From Hygrophila difformis (lineage: Eukaryota; Streptophyta; Magnoliopsida; Lamiales; Acanthaceae): a stretch of 64,000 nt of DNA. The position numbers and the translations under genes were made by a program. The stretch is taken from assembly GCA_030278955.1 (NCBI GenBank), contig JAOANR010000003.1:34986054-35050053 (forward strand), given 5' to 3'. Of the stretch, positions 1-8,823 are shown in pieces (the first letter of the stretch is position 1; each line of letters opens with the position of its first letter). The notes below the pieces were generated by a model, which worked only from the letters and a program-made list of their open reading frames with translations, had not been told where the DNA came from and did not search any database.

Positions 1-1719
1 AATTTCAGACATTTTCGTCGATGTTTGCTAGTTCAAATTGCATCGAACATGAACTGTTTTGACAAAACATTTTCGAAATCTGCCTGTGAATATGTCCGAA
101 CTTGATGAACCTGTTTCTATATTTTCTAGTCCGATTTGATCTTTGCAATATAAATGAAAGTTGTAGATAATCATGTCTAGTATGTGCATATAAAATTTCA
201 GAATTTTTAGAGTCCATTTGATATGTTAAAATGTCGAATCTTTGAACTGTGCCAAACCTGAATCCGGACAGAACACTGCTTGCGAAACAAACTCGATTTT
301 TGACATGTTTCCTCAACTTATTTCGAAAAAGTTAAAACACAAAAGTTGTTCGTTAGGGTGTTTTCGATATACTGTGAAAATATCAGAATTTTTGGACATG
401 AAATGAATTTTTGAATTAAAAAGGCGTAAACTGTGACGCCAAGTTATTTTTATATCGAAGAGATTTTGAAATATCGAAACAAACGGTCGAGACCTTGAAA
501 TACGATATATCTATACTTTTGAAAAATCCCGTTACACTAAATTAAAACATATGAGATACTTGGCTATGTAGGGGGTGAGTGCTCGATAGAGTGCCCCTCT
601 AGCTTCATCGTGCCTAGACGGACGAGTGTGACCTATGTAGGGGGTGAGTGCTCGATGGAGTGCCCCTCTAGCTTTTCGCTTCGTGCCAAAACGGCTGAGA
701 GTGACCGACGTAGGGGGAAATGCTCAATAGAACGCCCCCTAGCTTTTCGCTTCGTGCTAAAACGGCCGAGGGTGAATGTTATGAGAAACTGTGCCAAAAC
801 GGCCAATGAAATACTTGAAATACGACACGGCTGCGGCCGCCGGATCACCGGCTATACAAGATACTTACGACACGGCTGCGGCCGCCGGATCACCGGCTAT
901 ACAAAATATTGAGAAATGGTTACGTAACGGGGAAATAAAAGATTCAATATTTTTAAGTATTTATTTATTTTTGCATGTCTTTAAATTATGCATTTAAATT
1001 ATGTCTTTAAATTTCATATCATGACTAAATTGTTATTGTGGATTAAATGCATGATCAAGTACACAATTAAATTATTAATTTTAAATTGATAGATGAGTTG
1101 TTTGTATGCATGCCTCGGAGAAAAAAAAAATTAATTATTTAATTAAACCTCTTCATACGTGTGTTAAATTATGATCTTGTGGAAATCCTTGTCTTTTCAA
1201 ATATGTAATTAAATGATTATTAGATGAATAAAATTTAAATAATGTCTTGTATGCACATGTTTTTCTTAAATCTAATTAAAGATTTTGAAACCCCTTGATC
1301 ATAGTAGGTGTTAACTTACTCAACACGTTTTGCTGACCAAACCATATTTTCTTTCCTTTTTCTTTCAGAGTATGAGGATTATGCATCATCATATGCATAC
1401 ATGGGAACATTCGGGAAAAACTCTAATTTTAAATTCCTGCATTTAATTACAACTTGCATGAACGGGCCTGTTTAACCCGTGTTTTGGCCATGTCGGCCCT
1501 ATACTTAAATTCCGCTGCATTATACATATGTAAATATTACTTTCCGCTGCAACTTTGATATTATGATTTTTAAATTATATTATAATGGGTTGTTTGAATA
1601 TTTTAAATTCTGAAAAACCATAGCCTTGCATCTCTTTAGCAAGCTCGGAGGAACCGTGTCTTGCTAGGGAGGTGTGGCGGTGACATCCCGGCCTGGGTTA
1701 TCAAATCCGGGGTGTTACA
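1..1719 (+). repeat. B-type LTR, 3' portion (copy B1)
   Basis: AT-rich LTR sequence already in progress at the window edge and ending exactly at the terminus GGGGTGTTACA at 1719. It shares with the LTRs ending at 32409 and starting at 33845 the ordered blocks found near the 3' end: an ACTTACTCA stretch, a pyrimidine tract plus AG, an ATGCAT...ATGCAT inverted repeat, GGCCTGTTTAACCCG, two CCGCTGCA words and the terminal TAGCAAG...CTTGCTA hairpin. Its last 40 bases resemble the A-type LTR end more than the other B copies, so it may be mosaic. No primer site follows: the next base belongs to a different, inverted element, so an internal region has been lost at this boundary. Confidence 0.75.
569..911. 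repeat. Tandem hairpin repeats inside LTR B1
   Basis: Three diverged copies (about 569-741) of a unit with GTAGGGGG, a GCTC core and CCCCTCTAG. The third copy forms a perfect stem TAGGGGG (711-717) with CCCCCTA (735-741). They are followed by a 45-bp tandem duplication in which each copy carries GCCGG-ATCA-CCGGC (839-852 and 884-897). The B-type LTR at 33845-36413 holds related motifs in the same relative place, including GCCGG-TTT-CCGGC. Confidence 0.7.
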
Positions 1720-2189
1720 GCGCTGGTGGCGCGCACCTAAGCTTTTGCCCGCGCGGAGCACGCGCGACCAGCCTGGAGTCGCGATGCCTTTGTCCGCGCG
1801 GTGGTCGCGCGGCGGCGCGCGGACAGCGCGGGCCGGCCGGACCGGCCGGTTCGGCGGTCCGCGTGTTCCGTCGGGTCTTCCCTCGCTTTCCCCTATCGGT
1901 TTTCTACGTGTTAGCTCGATTCCCTGGGTCGTCTCCATTTCGGAATCTTCTCCTTAAACTTGTTACGAGTCCGGCTTATCGCTCGCAACATTTCCGTGTC
2001 CTAATTAGCCTAGTCTAAATTGGTTCCAACTCCTCCTATCGTCCTTGTGATCTAATTCGTGATGTATTTTGTGATTTATTTCGTGACTGAACTTAGAAAT
2101 TAGTTCTAAGCTGCCTACGTACCCTGTGAAGGGATCAAGTCATGACGTAGTTCAAAACAATTTGAATTTGCTTTTCCTCGGGTGTTACA
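1720..2189 (-). repeat. A1 3' LTR fragment
   Basis: Closely matches the right-hand 470 bp of the full LTR at 6073-8823, including the GC-rich GCGCGC-type inverted repeats near 1720-1850 and the CTACGTACCCTGTGAAGGG hairpin near 2114. It ends CCTCGGGTGTTACA, the complement of the LTR start TGTAACACCCGAGG. The left ~2.28 kb are missing, replaced by the B1 LTR end. Confidence 0.85.
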
Positions 2190-2204
2190 TCCTCCCCCCC
2201 TTAA
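2190..2204 (-). other. A1 polypurine tract
   Basis: On the minus strand a run beginning AAGGGGGGAGGA sits directly against the LTR start TGTAACACCC. This is the expected plus-strand primer of an LTR retrotransposon. The same tract adjoins the LTRs of A2 (15455-15469) and the inner LTR remnant of A3 (45827-45841). Confidence 0.8.
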
Positions 2205-2208
2205 GAAT

Positions 2209-2230
2209 ACAGTTATGTCCCCATAACTGT
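2209..2230 (-). other. Hairpin just upstream of the A1 polypurine tract
   Basis: Perfect 8-bp inverted repeat ACAGTTAT / ATAACTGT around a loop of purines in the sense direction of the element, a few bases from the polypurine tract. Hairpins with different but complementary stems occupy the same place in A2 (15474-15495), at 8868-8887, 9153-9170, 9216-9235, in E (37203-37220) and in A3 (45632-45651). Confidence 0.7.
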
Positions 2231-2700
2231 GGTCGGGTCGTCTTGGAAGAGGGTAGGGTAACGTTGCCTCATGTCGGCTTCCAATTCCCAGGTTGCCGTC
2301 TCCGTCTCGTGGTTGGACCACAGGACCTTGACCATCTTTACAGTTTTATTCCTTGTCACCCTTTCCTTGTAGTCGAGTACTTGCACCGGGGTTTCTTCAT
2401 AGGTCAAGTCATCATCTAATTCGATTACGTCCGGTTGGAGTACATGCGACGTGTCGGCACATACTTCTTTAGTTGGGGGTCGTGGAACACGTTATGGTTA
2501 CGAGCAAACTGTGGTGGGGACGTTAGTTAACACGCGGTTCTCTCTATTCCCTACGGAATTTCTTATGGTCCCTATGTATTTACGTCCCGGGGGTTTCCTG
2601 TAGTCCTGCGAAAGGAGGACGTGAGGCAATTCCGCTGTCCTTGCCCGGAATAATGCCATGTGATGCTCCATGTCGTCGTATTTCTCTGTCAATGTATGCT
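2213..2700 (-). pseudogene. Integrase C-terminal remnant with chromodomain (A1)
   Basis: The readable part (2407-2213) encodes 64 residues with the pattern VLDYKERVTRNKTVKMVKVL followed by W-S-N-H, ATWELEADMR and YPTLF. I recognise this as the chromodomain that ends the integrase of Tekay-type chromoviruses, which is thought to target integration by binding modified histone tails. Upstream, 2692-2410 is degenerate and frame-shifted but aligns with the integrase-core remnants of A2 and A3. The catalytic core, RNase H and reverse transcriptase are missing. The chromodomain runs almost to the polypurine tract, as in intact chromoviruses. It is a relic of pol and could not supply integrase. Confidence 0.8.
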
Positions 2701-2759
2701 CGGGTTCACTGAGGAGCGTATAGCAAAAGAGATTGAGCAGAACAGGAAAAATAAAACTC

Positions 2760-3252
2760 CATCCGGGTCCCGCGCGGTGGTGCGCGGAGAGCGCGCGGCT
2801 CCCTCTTGTTGCCTTGCCTATGTTTATGTTATAATGTGTTTATGTTTTTGGCAAATTCTTGTTGAATTCGAATCCTTAGAAAGGCTATGATGTTTGGGTG
2901 TTATTGGGGTATGGTTATTGGTTCGTTCCCCTGTTGTTTGGTGCGGTAGGACGCGCTGTGTTGTTAATAGAATGATTGTTTCATTCGGTGGGCAATTTCC
3001 GTGTGTTGTTAGTAACTTAGGTTTTGGTTTATTGCGCACATAACGTGTTCGACGAAATGCCACAAAGGGTTTAGGCACTAGTTTGAGAATATCCTTTGTC
3101 TAGATTACCTCCTGGTTGGTCCGAGTAAACGGTAGGATTTGTTGTTCTTACGGTACATTCGCGTTGGAAGCGTATATTGATGCCCTTTACGTGTTTTCGC
3201 TTGACTTTTGTGTGGGACTTAGTCTTATAATTGGTATTTGGTAACTTGCAGG
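2760..3252 (+). other. Truncated intron of the A1 antisense gene; first exon and donor deleted
   Basis: From about 2803 to 3251 the sequence aligns with the 3' part of the intron in A2 (16384-16841) and ends in the same acceptor, TAACTTGCAG|G, just before ATG 3253. The first exon and 5' splice site of A2 (about 16075-16382) are absent: the GC-rich leader at 2771-2799 joins intron sequence directly. The A1 copy therefore cannot be spliced as A2 can, although its coding region is intact. Confidence 0.7.
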
Positions 3253-4587
3253 ATGTTGCTCTTTTTGTGGGTCGTTTTGGCGTCTCTCATGTGTCCTCCG
3301 AGGACTAGGAGACGAGTTGCTGATGAGGCTGGCCCCAGTCATGCCGCTCCGGCGATGCCTGATTTCGACGAGAGCGAGTCAGAGGAGGACGAGGAGCAGC
3401 GGGGTCCGCGACTCAGGGGTCTTCCGGACGAGGTGCGTCCTCACCGGCACGACAGGTTCCGGTTTAGGACGAAGGCTGCCCAGGACTTTTATTTTGACGA
3501 GCTTCGTCGAAACAGGGCTTACGTCCCTGAGAGAGGCATATATCCTCTTCATATGGGCGATGACAAGGTCAGTGCAGTCTTGGAGTATTTGCAGTGGACT
3601 GGTCTGGCACGTCACCCCGAGGGCGTCGCCTCCGGTTATTTGGCTATGGAGGTTATTGCCAACATTGGCGGTCTCGGGGAGGGTGATGATCTATCCCGAG
3701 TATGGGTCCGTGGTCGCTATCTCGACTTCAGTGCTCGGGCGATCAATGTCTATTTTGGCTTGCCCGACGATGGCGTATTCCGACCACAGCCTGAGGGACG
3801 TGTTCTTGCTCCTGCGTGGAACACCTTATGCACCATAGTGCCTCCTCAGTTCGAGCACAGTCATGAGCTTCGTTTGACGTCGATGGACTCCCCTTGGCGA
3901 GAGCTTGCTCAGCTGTGGTTCGGGCGTGTCCGGCCGATATCCCGGAACCACATTGTCCTGGATCACGTCTACGAGACCATTTGCTTCATCGCGCGAGACG
4001 GTAGGGTGAATGTAGGAGCTTGCATCGAGGACAACTTGCGGGGTATGCGAAGAGGACGAGGGAGTAGGGTGATTACCCATGTTCACCTCATCTGTGGGTT
4101 GTGCGCGGCGCAGGGGATTCGCACTACACCGGAGACAGACCCGTACGACCTAGCACCTAGCCGTTGCTACCGTATCCCGACTTATGCTGAGCGGCGTAGC
4201 GCCTTACGTCGTGGGGCTCCCCGTTCTGTACTTCGCCCGCAGCCTGATGACAGCGGCCTGATCCTTGTTGTACCACCGGAGCAGCCACCCCCTCCTCCAG
4301 TAGTTCCACCTCCTGCTGGGGCACCTCCTGTTGTGGCACCTCAGGGGCAGGAGATGATTCAGATGCTGCAGATGATGCAGGAGATGCGGGTCAGTATGGA
4401 CGCCGGGTTTGCAGCTGGGCAGGCTCGTTATGACGCCCTCGACGCTAGGTTGGACTTCTATCAGACCCGTATGGACTCGTTTGCTACGAGGCAGGCTCAG
4501 CAGCAGGCCACCATGTCCGACATGTACGCCTATGTGCGGCAGATGGACGACTACATGCGCCGGCAGTTCCCGCCTCCCGATCAGTGA
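3253..4587 (+). CDS. Plant transposon-protein (PF20167-like) gene, antisense to element A1
   Basis: A 444-codon uninterrupted frame. I place the start at ATG 3253, one base after a splice acceptor (TTGCAG|G) shared by all copies, rather than at the upstream in-frame ATG 3238, which lies in intron. Layout: hydrophobic N-terminus MLLFLWVVLASLMC; Arg-rich cluster (about 17-23); acidic Ser/Asp/Glu stretch (about 35-50); a ~270-residue globular part containing AMEVIANIGG, RGRYLDFSARAIN..FGLP, RVNVGACIEDNL and ITHVHLICGLC; a Pro-rich linker; and a Met/Gln-rich coiled coil ending PPPDQ. The middle resembles the 'putative plant transposon protein' family (Pfam PF20167), whose biochemical function I do not know. 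It lies where gag-RT should be and reads against the element. The protein differs from the A2 copy at roughly 22 positions, without stops. Confidence 0.8.
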   Translation: MLLFLWVVLASLMCPPRTRRRVADEAGPSHAAPAMPDFDESESEEDEEQRGPRLRGLPDEVRPHRHDRFRFRTKAAQDFYFDELRRNRAYVPERGIYPLHMGDDKVSAVLEYLQWTGLARHPEGVASGYLAMEVIANIGGLGEGDDLSRVWVRGRYLDFSARAINVYFGLPDDGVFRPQPEGRVLAPAWNTLCTIVPPQFEHSHELRLTSMDSPWRELAQLWFGRVRPISRNHIVLDHVYETICFIARDGRVNVGACIEDNLRGMRRGRGSRVITHVHLICGLCAAQGIRTTPETDPYDLAPSRCYRIPTYAERRSALRRGAPRSVLRPQPDDSGLILVVPPEQPPPPPVVPPPAGAPPVVAPQGQEMIQMLQMMQEMRVSMDAGFAAGQARYDALDARLDFYQTRMDSFATRQAQQQATMSDMYAYVRQMDDYMRRQFPPPDQ

Positions 4588-5335
4588 TGTCTCCTTTTGG
4601 TTTCGTGTTTTCGTTTAGGTTTTGCATTTAGACGTACTTTGTTTAGTTTCCTCCTTATGAGGACGTTGCTGTTGCCTGGTGTTTGTGATTTATATTTTCG
4701 TTATGTTATTGCTTAGTTAGGTGTTTGACATGTGTTAGTTGTTTGCTGCTGTTTTAGAACCATGGTTTAATTGTTCTGTCCATTTTATGGTTTGAGATGT
4801 TCTGGATTTACTGTTACCTTCCTATCGTGTCTGCATGTGTGTGGATTGCCCAACAATACCTACGCCGTTGCTTGACTAAACCGCTTGCATAAATTAGCGT
4901 GATAAGATACACGGGATTAGAGTTTATATGTAAAGTATATATAGTTGCTCTTAAGGGGAAAATTTTATTGAATGAAGATTAGTCTTTTAATAGGTATCAA
5001 TTTATCAGGGTTTTCTTGTAAAGGTTGTTGGAATTTATTTATTTATTCTTATATGTACATATTTACGTATATATATATATATATTTTATTATTATTATTA
5101 TTTTTTTTTGTTCAGTAATCTGCTCGGTTTTTTTTTTTTTCAGGGTTGTAGGTTCCCCTCTTTGATTATGGTAGTTAAAGATTTAAATAAAATGTATGGA
5201 ATAAATTTAAATAGGCTTGTATTTTTATTGTTCAATAAATAAATTTGGGTTACAAGCATCCGAAATAGAAATAGGTGTGCTGCTAATAGTACGGAAAGGA
5301 AAATATACTAATAATGCGTAGCTGGATCACTAGAT
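4588..5335. other. Spacer between the convergent A1 genes
   Basis: About 750 bp of T- and AT-rich sequence holding the 3' flank of the transposon-protein gene (plus) and of the coiled-coil ORF (minus). It has a TA microsatellite near 5068-5085, TTA repeats near 5087-5102 and two T-runs. The equivalent A2 region (18178-19163) is longer and carries a 35-T run plus telomere-like repeats. No further gene seen. Confidence 0.6.
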
Positions 5336-5734
5336 CTAAAACGAGTGGGCAGGCTCGGCCTTGATGGGATCATCCTCATCGCTCGACACATCGATGGGTA
5401 TGGCGACATTGGGAGCAGGCCCCGGGTTCTGAAGGACCGCTCCGTCCACGTCCTGGGCTAGGTTAGTCAGTTCCCAGCCTATGGTCTCTATCTGCTCCTC
5501 CAAGTCATCTCCCTTGTCTTGGAGCTGGGCCACTTGGGCTTGGAGATGTGTGACTTGCTCCTGCAGCTGGGTTATGTGGTGATGGTCTGTTTCCCTAAGG
5601 TGACCCAAATGGGCCAGGTTACCCTCCAACTGTCCTACCCGCGTTTTGAAGTAATTGATGTGCTGTTGGCCCTCAAGGTATGCGTTCATTAATTTCACCA
5701 TCAAATTGACCATGTTCGCGTTGGGCTCGGCCAT
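5336..5734 (-). CDS. Small coiled-coil protein encoded next to the primer site (A1)
   Basis: 132 residues in the sense direction of the element, starting about 320 bp after the primer site. The N-terminus MAEPNANMVNLMVKLMNAYL is conserved with the A2, A4 and B3 copies. The middle is a heptad-like coiled coil (about 28-95) with the family signature HLG(H/N)LRE(A/T)DHH..TQL. The tail is acidic and conserved with A2 (IDVSSDEDDP). It has no zinc knuckle and is not gag: A4 and B3 carry both this ORF and a separate gag downstream. I do not recognise the family. It could be an oligomerising accessory protein. Confidence 0.65.
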   Translation of the reverse strand: MAEPNANMVNLMVKLMNAYLEGQQHINYFKTRVGQLEGNLAHLGHLRETDHHHITQLQEQVTHLQAQVAQLQDKGDDLEEQIETIGWELTNLAQDVDGAVLQNPGPAPNVAIPIDVSSDEDDPIKAEPAHSF

Positions 5735-6057
5735 CTAATGTCAACAAGGGAGGTTAGAGTTAGACATTTTTCAGGCAAGGTTAAGATATGCACAAATTTA
5801 AATCTATATGCAACATGCAAGTGCAAGTCCCTTCCCTATAAAAATTTAGTTTAAAATAAATTGCTAAAGGTTGGGCCTCTATAGTGGGCTAAAATTTAAT
5901 ATTTCTTTGGCTAAGATTTTGGGCTATGTAAAAAGGATTATAGACTTTTGGGCTAAAAATAATACTAGTAGTCAAAATAAATAGTTTTAAAAGAAATCGC
6001 ACTTGGGTTTAAAAATAATGGTTTAAAATAATAGTAGTAGCTTTAAAAATTTTCCGG
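5735..6057 (-). other. A1 untranslated leader between primer site and coiled-coil ORF
   Basis: About 320 bp of AT-rich sequence without an ORF. It is similar to the leader of A4 (61281-61616) read in the same direction, including GGGCC-type words and GTAGTAGCTTTAAA next to the primer site, which supports common origin of A1 and A4. Confidence 0.6.
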
Positions 6058-6069
6058 GCTCTGATACCA
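6058..6069 (-). other. Primer binding site (initiator Met-tRNA), A1
   Basis: Minus-strand TGGTATCAGAGC three bases after the LTR end. It is complementary to the 3' end of plant initiator methionine tRNA, the usual primer of Ty3/gypsy chromoviruses. Identical sites occur at 19991-20002 and 33830-33841. Confidence 0.9.
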
Positions 6070-6072
6070 ACT

Positions 6073-8823
6073 TGTAACACCCCGGATTTGATAACCCAGG
6101 CCGGGATGTCACCGCCGCATCTCCCTAGCAAGACACGGCTTCCCGAGCTCGCTAAGGAAATGCAAGGCTTGTGGGTATGTAAAAGATTTAAAACATTTCA
6201 AGATTTAGTCCGGAAATTTATAATACTTAATACGATAGTAGTAATCATCATGCGCGAAAAATAAATAGAGTAAGTGCAGCGGAAAGTAAATCACGGCCAA
6301 CATGGCCAAATCCTCGGGTTTAACAGACCCGGTAAAAACAGTACGATGCAGAATTTTAAAATGTCCGTTATGATTTCCCCCAAGTGCATATGCAATGCGT
6401 CACTCGACATACTCTGAAAAAAAAAGGAAAATGACAACGGTTGTCAGTATAAAAATATACTGAGTAAGTTAATCCCTAACTAACAAATAAAAGGGGTTAC
6501 AAGTGTTTAAACTAAAGATTTCGCTTACCGTACGAGAATTTAAAAATACATAATTTATTAGCAGCGGAAAAACAGGTTTAAAGGGCTTAATCTTAAAAGC
6601 GTAATTTAAAGCATAATTTAAGATGCATAAACTTTAAATACATAATTAAAGACATGATAAATACGATTTAAGCATAATGAAACACTCACACAAGTCTTTT
6701 ACTTTTCATCCCGTAGACTAAGAAGAGGACACCATACCGGGAGATCACTAACGAGGCAATCTTAACATAGGACCACTAACGAGGCAGTCCAAACAATGGG
6801 AGACCACTAACGAGGCAGTCTCAAAGATAGTAGGACCACTAACGAGGCGATCCAAAAAGATAGTAGGACCACTAACGAGGCGATCCAAAATACAGCGCGC
6901 GAGATCACTAACGAGGCAATCTCAGATAGTAAGGAAACCACTAACGAGGCAGTCTCAAAGATAATGATAGTATGAAGATCGGCTCAGCCTAGTGAACGGG
7001 ATTTTTCGAAAGTTCGTATTTCAAAGTTATCAAATGATCGATATCGCGTTTTCATAGTTCGAGTTTTCTCAAGTTCGAAAAATCCTATTCGAGGCAGTTT
7101 ACGCCTTTCTTAATTAAAAAAAATCGTCTTTTCTCCAAAAATTCTGAAATTTTTACAGTAATTCAAAAACACACACACGAACAACTTTCATGTTTTAAGT
7201 TTTGGGAAATAAGGTTCTGAAGCGAGTCGAAATTTGAGTTTATTGCAAGGAATAATTTCTGTCTTAAAAACTGTTTTCGTCATAGGTTCGTGCAACGCCG
7301 ATTAAAAATTCATTTCAAAACCAATCGATGTGAAATTTTTACAGTAACTACACAACACGTTAAGGAACAACTTTCATGTTTTAAGAATTTGGAAATAATG
7401 AATTCTTGGTACTCAAAAATCGATTACACTCACTGCATGCTCGCGGCCCTTAAAACAATTTTAAAATAGTTCTGGAAATTCGGCCGTTTGGCATATCAAA
7501 TGAGCACCAAAATCCGTGAAATTTTATATGCATAATCTAGACACAATTATCTACAACTTTTATTTAGGAATGCAAAGTTAAATCATTCGAAAAATGGGTG
7601 AAAAACATGCATCAAGTTGAATGAAGAAATCTGTCACAGTTTTAAAACGTTCGGTTCGATACAGAAAGTTTACGGCGGGATTTGGGATAGCAAAACTCAA
7701 TGTCAACGGCTAAAATTTGGACACAAGATAGATAAAGGTGTTAGGAACAACTTTTATGTTGAAAGGTTTTCGGTTTGAATTCCCGAAGGTCGAGTTTAAG
7801 GCGAGTCTTTAAAATTGGACGAAAATAGGGTTTTTGAAAACCGATTTTTTGTTACAAGCCTATATCTCGAGATTTAAACAACAAACAACCACGAAAATTT
7901 GTGAGTAAGGTTTTAACTTACTTAGAATGATGATAGGGTCGCTGGATTGGGTTTCCGGACGTCCTAGGGTCACGGCGAACGGCCAACTTCTCCAATCGCT
8001 TTTTGTTCGTTTTCCGACGGGAAATCGTAGTAAGGAAAAAGGGTTAGAATATGAGTTTCTGAGATCTATGGACGAATTGAAACTTTGTACAATAGTTTAC
8101 CAAGAGTCTAGAGGGCAGGGGCTTGTCCCGGTCGTCCCGTTGTTGCCGGAATACTTGCCGGAAAGTGGTGTCGAAGGAGTTTTGAACTTGGAGAGGGAAT
8201 TGAGGGTGGAGGCTTGAATGTTTTCTGAAAACCTAGGGTTTGGGGCGCCCCTAGGGTATTCTTAAGCCTTCCCCAAGGTTGAGATTCGATTGCCATGGTT
8301 AGGGGTGTGGTTTTTGGCAAGAAAATCGCCATGGAAGGAAAGTTTACACTTTCAGCACCTCTGGCGCGCTGGTGGCGCGCACCTAAGCTTTTGCCCGCGC
8401 GGAGCACGCGCGACCAGCCTGGAGTCGCGACGCCTTTGTCCGCGCGGCGGCGCGCGGACAGCGCGGGCCGGCCGGACCGGCCGGTTCGGCGGTCCGCGTG
8501 TTCCGTCGGGTCTTCCCTCGCTTTCCCTATCGGTTTTCTACGTGTTAGCTCGATTCCCTGGGTCGTCTCCGTTTCGGAATCTTCTCCTTAAACTTGTTAC
8601 GAGTCCGGCTTATCGCTCGCAACATTTCCGTGTCCTAATTAGCCTAGTCTAAATTGGTTCCAACTCCTCCTACCGTCCTTGTGATCTAATTCGTGATGTA
8701 TTTTGTGATTTATTTCGTGACTGAACTTAGAAATTAGTTCTAAGCTGCCTACGTACCCTGTGAAGGGATCAAGTCATGACGTAGTTCAAAACAATTTGAA
8801 TTTGCTTTTCCTCGGGTGTTACA
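6073..8823 (-). repeat. A1 5' LTR (A-type, full length)
   Basis: 2751 bp bounded by TGTAACACCCGAGG (minus-strand start at 8823) and CCGGGGTGTTACA (end at 6073), next to a primer site. Lengths of other full A-type LTRs agree: 2750 (12705-15454), 2752 (20006-22757) and 2749 bp (58517-61265). In its own direction it contains a GC-rich inverted-repeat region, four ~190-bp diverged monomers, a seven-unit hairpin array, the CAG...CTG hairpin, a pyrimidine tract with AG, and the terminal hairpin. No clear TATA box was identified. Long frames inside it (for example 7927-8217) recur in other copies but cross conserved non-coding blocks. Confidence 0.9.
6741..6956. repeat. Seven-unit tandem hairpin array in the A1 5' LTR
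   Basis: Seven units of about 30-37 bp, each built as stem-CACTAACGAGGC-stem. Stems vary but stay complementary: GAGAT/ATCTC, GGAC/GTCC, GAGAC/GTCTC and GGACC/GATCC (with a G-U pair on one strand). The same array is at 13365-13581, 20667-20883, 43753-43940 and, inverted, 60382-60600. Confidence 0.85.

Larger units (their letters stand above)
1720..8823 (-). mobile_element. Element A1: non-autonomous chromovirus-derived LTR element with antisense gene, 3' LTR truncated
   Basis: Read on the minus strand: 5' LTR (8823-6073), primer site (6069-6058), coiled-coil ORF (5734-5336), an oppositely oriented transposon-protein gene (3253-4587 on plus), an integrase/chromodomain remnant, polypurine tract (2204-2190) and a 3' LTR of which only 470 bp remain (2189-1720). 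Gag zinc knuckles, protease and reverse transcriptase are absent. The plan matches A2 (12705-22757) and A3 (43045-49622). Because the 3' LTR is cut at 1720, the target duplication cannot be checked; the right flank predicts CGTGC. Confidence 0.8.

Noticed and set aside
3238..3252. Upstream ATG (3238, also 16828 and 47179) as start of the transposon-protein gene
   Set aside because: They lie before a conserved splice acceptor; the F copy lacks an equivalent and begins at the ATG after the acceptor.
6741..6956. Possible CRISPR-like array
   Set aside because: Short regularly spaced repeats, but in a plant LTR, with self-complementary units and no unique spacers of uniform length.
7927..8217. 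96-127 aa frames repeated in A-type LTRs (also 14549-14932 and 21852-22235)
   Set aside because: They recur only because the LTR recurs. They lie in a conserved non-coding LTR block, differ in length between copies and show no domain.
8290..8652. Arg/Pro-rich frames in the GC-rich LTR block (also 1661-2018, 15031-15283, 22334-22586)
   Set aside because: Two or three overlapping frames are open at once because of GCG/CGC composition; no start context or conservation at protein level.
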